Shown here: positions 1 to 8,064 of the stretch, piece by piece
Numbering within the stretch: position 1 is the stretch's first letter
How the letters are laid out: each line of letters starts with the position of its first letter
Assembly: GCF_014838715.1 (NCBI RefSeq)
Contig: NZ_CP061947.1
Coordinates: 496,001-560,000 of the forward strand
Length of the DNA: 64,000 nucleotides
Direction of reading: 5' to 3'
From: Algoriphagus sp. Y33
Lineage (GTDB): Bacteria; Bacteroidota; Bacteroidia; Cytophagales; Cyclobacteriaceae
Program-made: the position numbers and the translations under genes
The notes under the pieces: generated by a model
The model's input: only the letters and a program-made list of their open reading frames with translations
What the model was told of the DNA's origin: nothing
Database searches by the model: none

Positions 1-1
1 C

Positions 2-853
2 TTGACATCATGCAATAACAAAACAGAAAACACAAGTATGAGTATGGCGACAACAGCAAACGACAGTTTGACTTTTAAGAATGGCTATTCCGAAGTGAAT
101 GGACTGAAAATGTATTATGAAATTCACGGACAAGGAAAACCAATTGTTTTAATTCACGGTGGTGGTTCAACCATTCAGACAAATTTTGAAAAAATCATTC
201 CACTACTTGCTAAAAACAGACAGGTAATTGCTGTTGAACTTCAAGCTCACGGACGTACAAATGACCGTAACGCCGATCTGACATTTGAACAGGACGCAGA
301 TGATGTTGCTACACTTCTTAAAAACTTAAAAATTGACAAGGCGGACTTTTTCGGCTTTAGCAATGGTGGAACAACTACTTTACAAATCGCTATTCGGCAT
401 CCTAAATTAGTTGACAAAATGATTTTAGGTTCAGCACTCGCCAAACGAAACGGAGTTCCTGATTGGTTTTGGGGCTTTATGGAAAATGCCAAATTGGAGG
501 ATATGCCTGAACTTTTAAAAGTTGGCTACAAAAAAGTTGCGGCGGACACAAATGATTTGCAGGTAATGCACGACAGAGATGCAAAGAGAATGGTAAACTT
601 CAAAGACATTCCAGAGGAACTTACAAAATCCATTAAAGTACCGACTTTAATCATTATTGGCGACAAGGACGTAATAACACCTGAACACGCTATTGAACTT
701 CACAGACAAATTACAAATTCTGAATTAGCAATAATTCCAGGTGGACACGGACAATATATTGGAGAAGTTACAACAATAACACCCGACTTTAAAGAGAGCG
801 ACCTTGTAGTTCCAATGATTGAAAAATTCCTTGACAAAAAAGCTGAAAAATAA
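2..853 (+). CDS. alpha/beta hydrolase lipoprotein, copy 1 (5' end outside window)
   Basis: The reading frame is open at the window edge. Its first residues, L-T-S-C-N-N, are the lipobox end of a lipoprotein signal peptide, so the true start lies upstream. The mature part is an alpha/beta hydrolase: an HGGGST oxyanion-type turn, the nucleophile elbow G-F-S-N-G-G, an acid in IGDKDVITPEH, and the catalytic His in GGHGQY near the C terminus. It is probably anchored in the envelope and hydrolyses an ester or similar bond; the substrate is unknown. A second copy at 34933-35859 differs at only a few percent of residues. The stop codon is followed 27 bases later by an attC-like tail. AT-rich composition and duplication suggest horizontal transfer. 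Confidence 0.9.
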   Translation: MTSCNNKTENTSMSMATTANDSLTFKNGYSEVNGLKMYYEIHGQGKPIVLIHGGGSTIQTNFEKIIPLLAKNRQVIAVELQAHGRTNDRNADLTFEQDADDVATLLKNLKIDKADFFGFSNGGTTTLQIAIRHPKLVDKMILGSALAKRNGVPDWFWGFMENAKLEDMPELLKVGYKKVAADTNDLQVMHDRDAKRMVNFKDIPEELTKSIKVPTLIIIGDKDVITPEHAIELHRQITNSELAIIPGGHGQYIGEVTTITPDFKESDLVVPMIEKFLDKKAEK

Positions 854-880
854 TGCTGACCTACACGAGCGAGAGAGAAC

Positions 881-984
881 AACAACGAACAGCTAACAGC
901 AGCTACCCAAAAGTGGCGGTTCAGTGGTTAAACCAAGCTTTGTGCTTCTATCTAGTTTGTGCTTGGTTGACAGTGTGTATCGTC
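881..984 (+). repeat. attC-like gene tail A
   Basis: The core AACAACGAACAGCTAACA (881-898) follows the hydrolase stop. The nested inverted repeat AACCAAGC (931-938) / GCTTGGTT (961-968) encloses a TTTGTGCTTCTAT-type loop. The element aligns base for base with the complete palindrome at 24391-24518 up to GTGTGTATCG and then stops, so its right arm is missing. Order, loop and outer core resemble integron attC sites. No integrase is nearby, so this identity is inferred. Confidence 0.5.
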
Positions 985-1092
985 CTGAAAAAAGTTTACA
1001 GTTTAATTGATTAATCCTGTAATGGGTTTACAACTACTTCTTCGTTCTGAAATGGATTTATAATAGTAGCTTTTTTCTGAAATGTAGCTTAG
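985..1092 (+). repeat. array of about 30-bp-spaced direct repeats
   Basis: Four imperfect copies of T(C/T)CTGAAATGGATTTATAA begin with CTG at 985, 1017, 1047 and 1077, a period of 32, 30 and 30 bp. They start exactly where the attC-like tail A loses its right arm. Arrays of regularly spaced protein-binding repeats are typical of some transposon ends (IS21, Tn7-like families). No transposase is attached here, so this may be an orphan end. Confidence 0.4.
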
Positions 1093-1477
1093 GAATTCAA
1101 TTCTTATTTCACTGTAGTTTTGGCACAGAATCTCAAAATACTCCATTTTAACTAAAATATAATCAGTTAGTTGAGTCTATATATAGATCACTGGGCAAAT
1201 GAATACCACCATTTTGGTTCTGATCTTCATTCTGCTATTATATCATATTCAAAATCTGATTGTATTGAAAGTCTCCACAGGATTGCAAAACATCCATGGT
1301 CAGTAGTCTTGAATTTATCTTGGGTTCTGTACCAATGGTGGGGAGTAAATTCTGTTGTATAAGATTTTCATAAAGCAGGCTCCCGGCAGTTAGCCAGGAA
1401 ATGGAGTTTCGGTATTTGTGTGAATAATAAGAAGATATGGTATTAATACTTACTTGAATTTACCAAATGGTTCAATG
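1093..1477. other. non-coding or eroded stretch
   Basis: AT-rich sequence. A 63-codon open frame at 1171-1362 starts from a weak codon and matches no family I recognise. I see no convincing gene, hairpin or repeat here. Confidence 0.4.
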
Positions 1478-1684
1478 ATGTTTGAAATATTTAAGACGAG
1501 TGTCAATGATGTGCAAATTGCAGACAAAATTGTTAAAGCATTGGATAGTAGGTTTCCGGATTTCAAAGCCAATTTTGATTTGGAAGACTGCGATAAAATT
1601 CTGAGAGTGCATGCGAAAATCCCGGTTCCTGAGGTTAAGGACCTGGTTGAAAGTTTTGGATGCAGATGTGAGTTGCTTGAATGA
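1478..1684 (+). CDS. small ferredoxin-like-fold (HMA-type) protein
   Basis: A 68-residue soluble protein. I chose the ATG at 1478 (MFEIFKTSV) because the upstream in-frame codons look non-coding. The pattern is beta-alpha-beta-beta-alpha-beta: EIFKTSV, a helix ADKIVKALDSRFP, KANFDLEDCDKILRV, a helix VPEVKDLVESFG, then CRCELLE. This resembles heavy-metal-associated domain proteins but lacks the N-terminal MxCxxC metal site. The C-terminal C-R-C could be a substitute. Small proteins of this type are common in Bacteroidota and have no assigned role. It stands alone, followed after about 90 bp by a lipoprotein gene on the same strand. Confidence 0.6.
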   Translation: MFEIFKTSVNDVQIADKIVKALDSRFPDFKANFDLEDCDKILRVHAKIPVPEVKDLVESFGCRCELLE

Positions 1685-1777
1685 TTGCTCCTTCATTGTC
1701 AGTCTTCGTGCTCTAATTTCCAAAAAGGAGAATTAAAGTGAAGATAACGCGGGTTAACATTTTACGGGAAATATTCA

Positions 1778-2467
1778 ATGAAAAGAAGTGCGATTTTAAG
1801 GACTTTAAAATCCCTACCAAATGTATTTTTAATACTATGGATTATTGGCTGTAATCCAGTCAAAAAAGATATGGAAGAAACTAAGCTAACAACTAAAACG
1901 GTACGGAATCCCAGTTCATCCGATTCTGCCCTTCTGGATTTTGAGCTAAAACATGGCGATTCTCTGGAAGTTCAAACCATGGAGCAGCTGCTAAAATTGA
2001 ATTCCACTTATGGATTGGAACCCTGGATTTTTACAAATAAAATTGCCATTGACAGCGATTTTCGAACGGTACCCCACAGTCATCCTGTTCTTACCTTAAA
2101 TACCAGGCATACAAAGGATGATGAGTTGTTAATGGCAACATTAATCCATGAACAGTTGCATTGGTTTGTCAGTGGTCATCCCTCCAAGGAGAAAGTTTTG
2201 AATAAGTTACAGGTTATGTATCCAAAACCGGTAACTGAATTCCCATACGGAAGTGGGGGAGAGATCGACACGCACTACCATATCATGATCTGTTATTTGG
2301 AGTATAAAGGATTAAAACAGCTTATCGGCGAATTAAAAGCCCTTCAGGTAATTTCTTTCTGGCAACAGGATCATTACCACTGGATTTATGAAACCATACT
2401 CGAGGATCAGCTTCGGTTGGAAAAACTTGCAAGTGAAATGGACTTAGTACCGGGACCAACCAAGTAG
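1778..2467 (+). CDS. putative lipoprotein with HExxH motif
   Basis: 229 residues. The N-terminal hydrophobic stretch ends in IIGC, a lipobox, so the product is probably an envelope lipoprotein. The middle carries LIHEQLHWF near residue 129, a zincin-type H-E-x-x-H, followed about 45 residues on by E-I-D-T-H-Y-H-I, which could supply further ligands. The family is unrecognised. A zinc metallopeptidase-like fold is inferred from the motif only. The gene is monocistronic as far as can be seen. A second unrelated HExxH protein is encoded at 4171-5472 on the opposite strand. Confidence 0.7.
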   Translation: MKRSAILRTLKSLPNVFLILWIIGCNPVKKDMEETKLTTKTVRNPSSSDSALLDFELKHGDSLEVQTMEQLLKLNSTYGLEPWIFTNKIAIDSDFRTVPHSHPVLTLNTRHTKDDELLMATLIHEQLHWFVSGHPSKEKVLNKLQVMYPKPVTEFPYGSGGEIDTHYHIMICYLEYKGLKQLIGELKALQVISFWQQDHYHWIYETILEDQLRLEKLASEMDLVPGPTK

Positions 2468-2758
2468 CACGAATCATATCGGGAATGCTGCAGTCTTCCA
2501 TCAAAACCTGATTTACCGGGTTGTCAGAAGTAAAATACTAAATCCTGAGTAAAGTGATATGGCTGAGTTGATAAAGTCAGGTTTGGTGCGTACCAAACAA
2601 TTCCCAGAATGGTCTATACAAGACTCGCACTGAAGGTAAAGTCTGTTTTGTTTTTTGATTCTATTGATAAATTGGTTCTTAATGCCTGGATATGTCGCTG
2701 ATTTGGAAATAGGGATGGTTGGTAGAGGAGAGTGCCATGAGTGTTGATAGTTTAGACT

Positions 2759-4045
2759 TTAAGGATTGAGTGGGTTGATAAAATGTATTTGCATGTTTTC
2801 AAAATCCAGCACCATTGAACCAAATCGGACAATTAAATCCTGACCTATATTACCGTAGACGTGCTTCCATTTCTCATTCCTGCTTTCGGTTAGCACGGTG
2901 GTTTTGGGGAAAAGTAGGGGAACATCGTTTACTCTGATTTTAAAATCGATCTGATATCCGGGAAAGGTATCATGTCCACCCGCCCCTCCGAATTGAACTT
3001 CTTCCAATTGGTAATTGGATTCGATTTCATCTTTGAACTGATGGTAATATCGTGAATAGAGCATGCTTTGGTCCGCTCCCGTATCCAGATAAAAGTGCTT
3101 TCCATCCAATTGAATGAGCAGGCTCAAGCCATCCATAGCCATAGTCGGTTTTTGGGACTTGGAGACTGTCGTTCTGGGAAATCCGGCCCTGAAAAGTCCA
3201 TCCTGATCTATACTGATGATACCCATTGATTCCATCACCGGAAATCCAAGTATCCCGTGAATCTGATAATCGATTTGTGGAAAAGCCAGGTGTTCATCCG
3301 CGAGCACCAAAAAAACAACATTGTTGAATACGGCAGATCCCAACCCTAGTTTTTCACAAATCCCAAGATTTGCATATACCCTGTTTCCGGTAATGGTTCC
3401 CACCTGAATGGAATCCGGAAGCACTTTCATTTGGAGACGCTTTGCCACTGACCGGGTTATCGTGGAGAGATTTGCACCAGTGTCAAAAATCATCGGAATG
3501 GAATCTCCTTTCGCGGTCAATAAGAGATTGTTCAGTCCTGCCAAATCCCGGGTCATTTGCTGGTGAACGGGGCCTCGAAGCTCAGTTTCCTGGGCGGGCT
3601 GATGTTCCAGAATAGTCCATATTTTTAAGGAGTTTTTATAACCATCAACCTGATCAGCATTGAGAAAGTGTTCAAAGTCCCGCAGAATACGGGAGACTGC
3701 CTCCTTTGCTTTGGCATAGTCATAAGACTTATAGGCATTGTCATGCCGGACTTCAAGTAGTTTCAGTCTGATTGAATCCGGTAGGTTTGTGTCAGATTGG
3801 TCCAATAAGTAGGCAACTGTTGAATCTGATTGGAAGATTTGGTTAAACGCATTAGTGAGAATAGCCAAAAGGGTATTATTTTCTGTATCGCTGAACTGTG
3901 ACCTGTGAAGTTCCAAAAGTTCTGCTGCTTTGAAAAAGTCCTTTTTTTCAGTTTCGGCATAGATTTCAGTAAAGAAGCTGTTTTTTTGGGCTCTGCTACT
4001 TGGGATAAAACTCAGAAGGAGCAACCCTAGGAGAAAGTATTTCAT
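2759..4045 (-). CDS. retropepsin-like aspartyl protease family protein
   Basis: 428 residues with a Sec signal peptide ending near SSRAQ. The first 140 residues are helical and may be TPR-like. Two aspartyl-protease active-site sequences follow: F-D-T-G-A-N-L-S-T near residue 190 and L-D-T-G-A-D-Q-S-M near residue 320. Each is followed by hydrophobic G-I-L-G or G-N-I-G flap-side strands. This is a fused pair of retropepsin-like domains (aspartyl_protease_2 type), common in Bacteroidota periplasmic proteins. Both Asp-Thr-Gly triplets are intact, so an active intramolecular dimer is plausible. The next gene upstream on the same strand is about 125 bp away. Confidence 0.8.
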   Translation of the reverse strand: MKYFLLGLLLLSFIPSSRAQKNSFFTEIYAETEKKDFFKAAELLELHRSQFSDTENNTLLAILTNAFNQIFQSDSTVAYLLDQSDTNLPDSIRLKLLEVRHDNAYKSYDYAKAKEAVSRILRDFEHFLNADQVDGYKNSLKIWTILEHQPAQETELRGPVHQQMTRDLAGLNNLLLTAKGDSIPMIFDTGANLSTITRSVAKRLQMKVLPDSIQVGTITGNRVYANLGICEKLGLGSAVFNNVVFLVLADEHLAFPQIDYQIHGILGFPVMESMGIISIDQDGLFRAGFPRTTVSKSQKPTMAMDGLSLLIQLDGKHFYLDTGADQSMLYSRYYHQFKDEIESNYQLEEVQFGGAGGHDTFPGYQIDFKIRVNDVPLLFPKTTVLTESRNEKWKHVYGNIGQDLIVRFGSMVLDFENMQIHFINPLNP

Positions 4046-4170
4046 AATGATATTGTTCCTGACAAATATGCGGGTTGCCTCATTTTGAAAATTGTAAAAT
4101 AGCGACAGATCGATAAATCAGGTTACAGACATGTTCCATGGATATGGGGTCAGAAGGGATATAGCAGAAT

Positions 4171-5472
4171 TTAAATTTTAGTTTTTACGAGTTCATAATT
4201 CCCTGTCTGTTTATTTTTGATCAATTGATATCCCTCTTCCAATAGCAAGGTCCACCCATTCCCGGAATATTCCTGTCCGGAAGTCTGAAAAGGACAACTG
4301 ATGGAGATTCTGTTCCAGGAATGATTCATTAACAGTCCTCCATTTTCCACTGTTAAGATCCCCCAACTATCAGTAATGCGAATGTCTGGGTAAACAGTAC
4401 CCATATCCTCCAGGGGAAAAATATTTCTTGGGTCGAACGATATGGACATTTTTTCCAGTGGAATTTCTACATGCGGTTGATCTGCAAGGAACTGCTTATA
4501 GGTAGCAATCTTTTCGAGCTGGGAAAGTTCACGCTCCGTTTCCTCCTTGAAAATAAGGTCTCCGTTGTAAGCTTTTTCCAGCTTCCCAATTTGCTCGTTT
4601 AGGTCATTGGGAATCTTCAGATCAAATGCGGTTATAAGATATTCAGAAAGATCTGTTTGCCCTGAAATGTTGAGATTCCAATTTTTGTCTAGTGTTCTCA
4701 GGAATACACCATAAATTGGAATGGTCTGATAGGCAAACGACCTAACGAATGTTGGGCTTTTCTCAAACCGGTTAAGTTGTCCGACAAGATGTAGCCTAGT
4801 TTCAGCTTTATTTCTGTCGCTATGGATCAAGCCGGAATACTCGGCAATTCCTTCATTGAGTTCAAGAGAGTTTTCCTCGGCTTTGGAACCTTCAAATAGC
4901 GATTGCCTGTAAGCCCTGAAAAGCAATGCGTTCCGGACATGGGAAAGGGCAATTTGATGTTTCGGTTCCAGGACAGCGTGCTTTAATGCCTCCAGTTCAA
5001 GGCGCAGATAGATTCTTCCGTCCTTTGTGTCAAGGTGATTGTTTTCTGAATGGGTAAGCGGAAATCCCAATTCAGATTGAACTCTATGGAAAAGCTCATG
5101 GGACAACAGGTTTATTCTTTCCTGTTTATTTTCTGCTAATGGCAACATGACCATTGCCCAACGCTTACCGGCCCAGTCAATCGAGGTATTTGCCATATTG
5201 AGGCTTTCCGGGAAAATTCCTGTGTAGACTCCATCCGTCAGCGTGAGAATTCCTTCTCCATCCGCTTCATTGGCATAAAGTTTCCGGGTTTCGGGTTCGA
5301 TCAGAAGAACGGGGCCATACAGCCTTCTTTTCCAGAGCGTTTTGTTTTTATTGGCGTTTTTTTGAACCTCCTTGAAATACTTTTTATAATCCGCAGAAGT
5401 AGTGGAATCAGTCTGGGCTTCTGCCCAATTGTAAAACAATGAAAAGAAAATAGAAAACAGGTAAAGTTTCAT
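4171..5472 (-). CDS. secreted protein with HExxH zinc motif
   Basis: 433 residues from the ATG at 5472, which gives a clean signal peptide (MKLYLFSIFF to AEAQ). Longer in-frame starts up to 5553 add a polar leader and are less likely. LLSHELFHRVQSELGF near residue 125 holds an H-E-L-F-H zinc motif, and E-G-I-A-E-Y about 80 residues later would be a typical third-ligand glutamate helix of gluzincins. The C-terminal part is beta-rich. A periplasmic metallopeptidase is inferred; the family is not recognised. It is encoded upstream of the retropepsin-like gene on the same strand and may be co-transcribed with it. Confidence 0.7.
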   Translation of the reverse strand: MKLYLFSIFFSLFYNWAEAQTDSTTSADYKKYFKEVQKNANKNKTLWKRRLYGPVLLIEPETRKLYANEADGEGILTLTDGVYTGIFPESLNMANTSIDWAGKRWAMVMLPLAENKQERINLLSHELFHRVQSELGFPLTHSENNHLDTKDGRIYLRLELEALKHAVLEPKHQIALSHVRNALLFRAYRQSLFEGSKAEENSLELNEGIAEYSGLIHSDRNKAETRLHLVGQLNRFEKSPTFVRSFAYQTIPIYGVFLRTLDKNWNLNISGQTDLSEYLITAFDLKIPNDLNEQIGKLEKAYNGDLIFKEETERELSQLEKIATYKQFLADQPHVEIPLEKMSISFDPRNIFPLEDMGTVYPDIRITDSWGILTVENGGLLMNHSWNRISISCPFQTSGQEYSGNGWTLLLEEGYQLIKNKQTGNYELVKTKI

Positions 5473-5525
5473 TGGATTATTGGTTGAGTTTAATGGACAG
5501 ATAGCCTTATTCGCATGCGTTTTTA

Positions 5526-5852
5526 TCATCCCATTGTTTGGTGATTTTGACAAGCTACACTGATGGTGACTGTTTCAGTATTTATCCTCGCAGACGTTAA
5601 ATATCCCAGGCGTTTAGACAACTCCTCAGATTTCAATCTTTGCTTTTTCAAAATATCAGTTGCTGTCCCACGGTCGAGTCTTTCCGCTAATCCGATTAGC
5701 AATCCTTTTGTCCCGCGGATGTAGCAAAGTCGATACATTATCATCCGTCCTTCAAGTGTTAGCCCTATTACTATGAAAAATTCAATTGCACTGTCAAGTG
5801 GTTCCACGACAATACCAACATTATGCATTTCCATTAATTTGCTTTTTTCCAT
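5526..5852 (-). pseudogene. VOC (glyoxalase-like) gene with internal deletion
   Basis: The frame begins with a normal VOC first strand and helix (MHNVGIVVEPLDSAIEFF, LTLEGRM) and then jumps directly to the family's last strand, RLCYIRGTKGLLIGLAERL. About half of a usual 130-150 residue VOC protein is missing. The remaining C-terminal 50 residues do not resemble the family and look like read-through. This is best read as an internally deleted remnant, although the frame stayed open. It overlaps the alternative long start of the neighbouring metallopeptidase-like gene. Confidence 0.6.
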
Positions 5853-5972
5853 AATATCCAGCTTTTTTCCGGCGGTTATTGTGATTGAATACAGTATGAA
5901 GTTATTTCGAAAATACTTTAGCTATTTCTGTTTTGTCATTCTGTTATAAAAGATTGTTGCCTAAGACTAGAG

Positions 5973-6686
5973 TTAAACCGTGTTTTTGTTGACCCATTGA
6001 AAAAAAGCCTGCTTATATAGGTTTCCCAGAGGGAAAATCTTCCCTCCAATGGTTACATTAGTTTGGCCAAACCGTTCAATCTGAAGGGTGTTGACAATAT
6101 AAGAACGATGAGTCCGAATGAAGTGACTGGGTAATTTTTGCTCCATTTCTCCGATTCCAATCAGGGTAAACAAAACCTTTGAAGGGGTGACCAATTTGAT
6201 ATGATTCTTCACACTTTCCACATAAAGGATTTCTTTCAGATTGACTTTAATGAATTCCCGATCATGTTTGATATAGATAAATGGTTCAGCATATTCGGTT
6301 TCTACGGGCACGTCTAAAGGGGATTGGAAAGGTTGTTTTCGGCTTCCGTATATTTTGCGTACCGCTCGGACAAACCGCTCAAAAGAAATCGGTTTGAGGA
6401 GGTAATCAGTAATTTCCAGTTCATATCCTTCCAGTGCATATTCCCGAAATGCGGTGGTGAGGATAATGCCAGGTCTTGCTTTAAGCGTATGAAGCAACTC
6501 TATTCCCGACATTTTGGGTAATTGAATATCCAAAAACAGTACATCTACCGGCGAACGTTGGAGTTGAACCATCCCTTCTACAGCATTATGGAAGATATGG
6601 GTGATTTCAAGATCCGGGAAATGGGAAATATGATTCTGAAGAATTTTGACGGCGGGAATTTCATCCTCGATAATCATGCATTTCAT
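5973..6686 (-). CDS. LytTR-family response regulator
   Basis: 237 residues. Residues 1-120 form a receiver domain with acidic residues I-E-D-E, the phospho-acceptor in V-D-V-L-F-L-D-I-Q-L-P, a Thr in T-T-A and the Lys of L-L-K-P-I-S. Residues 140-237 form a LytTR DNA-binding domain (FIRTHRSYIVNTLQIERF). It is partnered with the LytS-type kinase gene at 6808-7848, transcribed just upstream on the same strand with a 121-bp gap that contains a dispersed 66-bp repeat. Such pairs in Bacteroidota often regulate an adjacent outer-membrane protein, here plausibly the divergent TonB-type barrel at 8065. Confidence 0.93.
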   Translation of the reverse strand: MKCMIIEDEIPAVKILQNHISHFPDLEITHIFHNAVEGMVQLQRSPVDVLFLDIQLPKMSGIELLHTLKARPGIILTTAFREYALEGYELEITDYLLKPISFERFVRAVRKIYGSRKQPFQSPLDVPVETEYAEPFIYIKHDREFIKVNLKEILYVESVKNHIKLVTPSKVLFTLIGIGEMEQKLPSHFIRTHRSYIVNTLQIERFGQTNVTIGGKIFPLGNLYKQAFFQWVNKNTV

Positions 6687-6738
6687 CTGTTTATTTTTTA
6701 ATGGTCATTATCTGTCCCGTGACAAAGGATACGGGATA

Positions 6739-6804
6739 GAATCTCGCATGTGTTATAATCATTCCAGTGTGTGATCCCGTACCTACAGGATCATGCTCGA
6801 TTTC
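6739..6804. repeat. 66-bp dispersed repeat, copy S1
   Basis: This stretch matches 17811-17876 at 57 of 66 positions with no gaps. It starts with GAATCTCGC and ends with GCTCGATTTC. Internally it carries GATCC-N-GGATC symmetry. It separates the kinase and regulator genes. Confidence 0.7.
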
Positions 6805-6807
6805 CTA

Positions 6808-7848
6808 TTAGAATTTAATGTTTAGTCTAACCAAAAAGGTGTCCCTTGCATTGATAACCAGTTCATGATTATCAGGATAAAGCAAAGTCAGTCTTTTTTT
6901 TACATTTTGTAATCCTATACCACTTTTAATTGAACCGCTGTGCGAGTCCTCTTGGGAGATTTTGTTTTCAATCATAAAGACCAATTCTTCCTCATTTACA
7001 AATAAATAGATTCTGATCCAGGAATTTTTAACATCTTTCGAAGGACCATGCTTAAAGGCATTTTCAACAAAAGGCATAAGTAAAAGCGGGGCCATAAAAA
7101 CACCGTCTAAACTTCCTTGGATATCAAAATATAGGTCTAATCGCCCACCATATCGGAGTTTTTCCAAGTCAATGTAATTTTTAATCAAATTGACTTCCTT
7201 ACTTAACAATGTCTGTTCGACATTACATTCATATAGGATGTAGCTTAATATATCAGAGAGTTTCAAAATTGACCCGGAGGCAAATTGGTCTCCTGATAGT
7301 ACCATTGAATAAATATTATTTAATGTATTGAATAAAAAATGGGGTTGAAGCTGATTTTTAAGGTTTTGAAGCTCTGCCTGTACTTTTTCTGATTTTAGCC
7401 GTTCATTTGCCCGGGTCTGAAAAATATTCTGTTGAATTAACTTAATTGCCACTACGGGCGATGCTATATAAATCAGGTCAATAAACATGTAAAGGGTTCT
7501 TGATGAAAGAAACTCTTGAGTCTTCCCTGACTTTTCCATGGGAAAAAGTTGATCCAGAAAATATAGAATAACCATTCCAACAAAGGCATAAAAAGCCACG
7601 AGTAGGGCTAATTTGATGTATTGGGAACGAGGAAGGTATAGGGGAAAAAGTCTGTATGCCAAATAATAACTGTACGGGATCTTAACCGTCATGAAAAGTA
7701 TCTCATAAAAAAACCAGTCAGCGTAGTTACCCTCGTAAAATGAACCGTTTACTATTCCGTAAAAAGACAGCCAAAACCCCCAATAAACCATATGCCTGGA
7801 GATACGCTCCAAGGTCCATTTATTGTAGTTTTTGTCTAATTCAATCAT
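6808..7848 (-). CDS. LytS/YehU-type sensor histidine kinase
   Basis: 346 residues. Four hydrophobic membrane segments lie within residues 20-150. A short coiled linker (ANERLKSEKVQAELQNLK) leads to the His_kinase signature QLQPHFLFNTLNNIYS, whose His is the phosphorylation site. The C-terminal part holds the ATPase N-box-like stretch P-F-V-E-N-A-F-K-H-G and the G-I-G-L-Q-N-V-K-K-R-L glycine box. No extracellular sensor domain is visible, so the stimulus is unknown. It is paired with the LytTR regulator downstream. Its start lies 216 bp from the divergent TonB-type receptor, in a shared promoter region. Confidence 0.93.
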   Translation of the reverse strand: MIELDKNYNKWTLERISRHMVYWGFWLSFYGIVNGSFYEGNYADWFFYEILFMTVKIPYSYYLAYRLFPLYLPRSQYIKLALLVAFYAFVGMVILYFLDQLFPMEKSGKTQEFLSSRTLYMFIDLIYIASPVVAIKLIQQNIFQTRANERLKSEKVQAELQNLKNQLQPHFLFNTLNNIYSMVLSGDQFASGSILKLSDILSYILYECNVEQTLLSKEVNLIKNYIDLEKLRYGGRLDLYFDIQGSLDGVFMAPLLLMPFVENAFKHGPSKDVKNSWIRIYLFVNEEELVFMIENKISQEDSHSGSIKSGIGLQNVKKRLTLLYPDNHELVINARDTFLVRLNIKF

Positions 7849-8064
7849 CGTATTTTTGGTTGAAAATAAGGTGCTTGTCTGATTAAAACTTAGAAATAAA
7901 TACCAAAGTGCCCTTTGGTTATATCAAAAGCCGATATTCCGGTACAAAACCTCTCAGCCAAATGGCAGTCTGTTTTGGTCCCCATTCTTCCCAAATCAGT
8001 CCTGTTTTCCGGTTTTAAGGATGTATTCTCTATAACATGCGTTGAAATTAAATTTTAAACACGC

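Noticed and set aside
1171..1362. Small 63-codon ORF after the first attC-like tail
   Set aside because: Weak start, no recognised domain, no ribosome-binding site evident; too little support for a gene.
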